33,894 bases of DNA from Bacteroidales bacterium (GTDB lineage Bacteria > Bacteroidota > Bacteroidia > Bacteroidales > F082), in NCBI GenBank assembly GCA_015709215.1, contig JACCQN010000038.1, forward strand, positions 1 through 33,894. Reading direction: 5' to 3'. Both the position numbers and the translations under genes were made by a program. The number at the start of each line of letters is the position of its first letter. Within the stretch, counting starts at the first letter, position 1. A model generated the notes under the pieces. That model did no database searches and was not told the origin of the DNA. It worked only from the letters and a program-made list of their open reading frames with translations. Below are positions 32,720 to 33,894 of the stretch, in pieces.

Positions 32720-32763
32720 AAAAAAGCCAGCTTTACTATTCCAATGTGGATTGTAAAACTGGC
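32720..32763 (-). terminator. Terminator for the minus-strand coiled-coil genes
   Basis: GCCAGCTTTAC (32726-32736) pairs with GTAAAACTGGC (32753-32763) with one C-A mismatch and a 16-base loop. On the minus strand it is followed by six Ts (32725-32720). It lies 57 bases past the stop of the 93-residue gene. It may also slow transcription from the AOR side. Confidence 0.6.
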
Positions 32764-32819
32764 TGAAGTTTGGATGATAATATACCAAAATCAGGTACAA
32801 TTACCATATAATTAAGTCA

Positions 32820-33101
32820 TTAGTCTATCAGCGATCCAAGTTCTTGAAGTCCTTGCTTAAAATGGGTTGCACTCTTAGAAAAAACTTCTTTCATTTCTTC
32901 TAGTTTTGCTTCAGAAGCAACTTTCAAGTCGTCATACTTCGCCTGAAGCTCAACCTTTTTTAGGTTTAACTCAGCTAATTTTACATCAAATTTTGCCCTG
33001 GAAACCGATTTTGCCTGATCCTTTTTTCGTTCAAGTTCTTCAATTTTGGAAAATATTTCATTTAATTCCAATTTCGCTTTTTCTTTTATTTCTTTATCCA
33101 T
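32820..33101 (-). CDS. Small charged coiled-coil protein
   Basis: The 93-residue protein is nearly all helix, with heptad-like Leu/Ile spacing and many Lys and Glu (KEKAKLELNEIFSKIEELER). It has no signal peptide or membrane segment, so it is probably cytoplasmic. It follows the lipoprotein gene by 87 bases in the same direction. No promoter-like element is seen in that gap, so the two may be cotranscribed. Both resemble short coiled-coil proteins annotated as stress-response (sll1863-like) proteins. That match is weak, because coiled coils resemble one another by composition. Confidence 0.7.
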   Translation of the reverse strand: MDKEIKEKAKLELNEIFSKIEELERKKDQAKSVSRAKFDVKLAELNLKKVELQAKYDDLKVASEAKLEEMKEVFSKSATHFKQGLQELGSLID

Positions 33102-33188
33102 TAGTTTTCCTGTTTTTTAAGTTAAAAATTTTTCGTCTGAAGTCCTCTGCCGTTTATTTCTATATTTAGTAAGTGCTTCAAAAAGTGC

Positions 33189-33623
33189 TTACTCATCTTT
33201 TATTTCTTTTTCAAAAGCTTCTATGCTCTTATTCAATGCTTTACGTAGCTGTTCTATTTCAAGCTTAAGTTCATCCTGCCGGTCTTCGGTAGCTTCTTCC
33301 AAATCTTCTAGTTTTTGCTTCAATTGATCGCCCTCATCTTTAATCTTGTCTAAATGATTTTTGTATTTTTCTTTTAATTCATCGCTAAGTTTATCATACT
33401 TTTCGACAATTTTTTCCATATTCTCGTTCAGTTGTTGACTCATCTTTTCGTATGACTGTTTCAAATCATCATAACTTTGAATCAGAAAATCTTCAGTTGC
33501 ATCAGATGCTTCTTTCAATTCCTTTTTTACTTCTTTTGCAGAAGTTTCCTTATTTTCGCTGCTGTTGCATGCTATTAGACCAAAACCAAGAGCTAAAATT
33601 AAAATTTGAATGCTGAGTTTCAT
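33189..33623 (-). CDS. Coiled-coil lipoprotein
   Basis: The 144-residue product begins with a lipoprotein signal. A hydrophobic h-region (IQILILALGFG) is followed by lipobox L-I-A-C with Cys19 as the acylation site. The mature part is an uninterrupted Glu/Lys-rich coiled coil to the end (about 30-144). This would form a rod anchored in the inner or outer membrane. A -7 element lies at 33660-33653. Function is unknown. Peptidoglycan spacing or envelope-stress roles would fit the shape, but that is inference. Confidence 0.8.
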   Translation of the reverse strand: MKLSIQILILALGFGLIACNSSENKETSAKEVKKELKEASDATEDFLIQSYDDLKQSYEKMSQQLNENMEKIVEKYDKLSDELKEKYKNHLDKIKDEGDQLKQKLEDLEEATEDRQDELKLEIEQLRKALNKSIEAFEKEIKDE

Positions 33624-33652
33624 GATATTTATTTGTTTAAGGTGGTGATTAT

Positions 33653-33660
33653 CAAAAATA
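33653..33660 (-). promoter_or_regulatory. Predicted -7 element for the coiled-coil lipoprotein gene
   Basis: On the minus strand TATTTTTG matches TAnnTTTG, 29 bases before the start at 33623. No good -33 box. Confidence 0.4.
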
Positions 33661-33894
33661 TAAAGAGTTAATTAATTAATAATGAATAGTATAAAGATAA
33701 GTGTTTTATTCATAGTGCTCATTTATAATAACAAAAAATTGCAATTAATGTTTGAAATATTCAAAATATATTTTTAAGAATGAATCCTTTTTTTTTATTA
33801 AATAAATTGCTCATGCTTATGTTTTTGCAATTTTATTATATACCTTAAATCCGCAACCTTTTATTAACAAAATTAATCAAAACACTGTGTATAA

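Noticed and set aside
1-33894. CRISPR arrays, tRNA or rRNA genes, complete insertion sequences
   Set aside because: No regularly spaced repeats, cloverleaf-like sequences or transposase ORFs were seen on either strand by eye.

Overview
The window comes from a member of the Bacteroidota, possibly an anaerobic or facultatively anaerobic relative of the Bacteroidales/Marinilabiliales. Three things point there: promoter elements of the Bacteroidota type (-7 TAnnTTTG) with almost no Shine-Dalgarno sequences; lineage-typical genes and pairs (efp followed by an LpxD-like acyltransferase, purD followed by a DUF6427-like membrane protein, DUF4143 AAA ATPase); and a GG-leader peptide with a C39-peptidase ABC exporter. 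The placement is inferred from gene content only.

Region 1 (1-8017) is a RiPP locus and the most interesting part. It opens with the last 37 codons of a LanC-like lanthionine cyclase. A 640-base gene-free stretch follows, then a 67-residue GG-leader precursor peptide with a Thr/Asp/Glu/Cys-rich core, a stem-loop terminator, and a 192-bp MITE-like element. Next is a tightly packed, AT-rich 'grasp-with-spasm' cassette: gwsG (ATP-grasp ligase), an unknown 68-residue ORF overlapping both neighbours, gwsS (SPASM protein without a radical-SAM core), and an exported TPR-DUF6624 protein. The locus ends with a GC-rich peptidase-containing ABC exporter and an HlyD-type adaptor. The layout suggests a peptide that is ester- or amide-crosslinked by GwsG/GwsS, trimmed after Gly-Gly and exported, beside (or shared with) a class I lanthipeptide system whose remaining genes lie to the left.

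Region 2 (8134-18893) has a DUF4143 AAA ATPase with a well-placed inverted-repeat operator, an asparagine-synthetase-like protein without the glutaminase cysteine, efp plus an LpxD-like acyltransferase, and a minus-strand surface-polysaccharide operon: FkbM methyltransferase, Wzx-like flippase, two tandem Wzz-like chain-length proteins, and an O-antigen ligase/polymerase.

Region 3 (18959-28877) is mostly housekeeping: a GT4 glycosyltransferase, purD, a DUF6427-like membrane protein and rnhB in one overlapping run; then a large DUF3352-like membrane-anchored protein, a convergent MATE exporter, a REP-like palindrome pair, a TIGR01777 epimerase and a BCP-type peroxiredoxin.

Region 4 (28878-33894) holds a decayed potassium-channel/TrkA-N pseudogene, a two-gene tungsten-type aldehyde:ferredoxin oxidoreductase operon with its four-cluster iron-sulfur partner, and two minus-strand Lys/Glu-rich coiled-coil genes, one a lipoprotein. 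I see no tRNA, rRNA, CRISPR array or complete insertion sequence.
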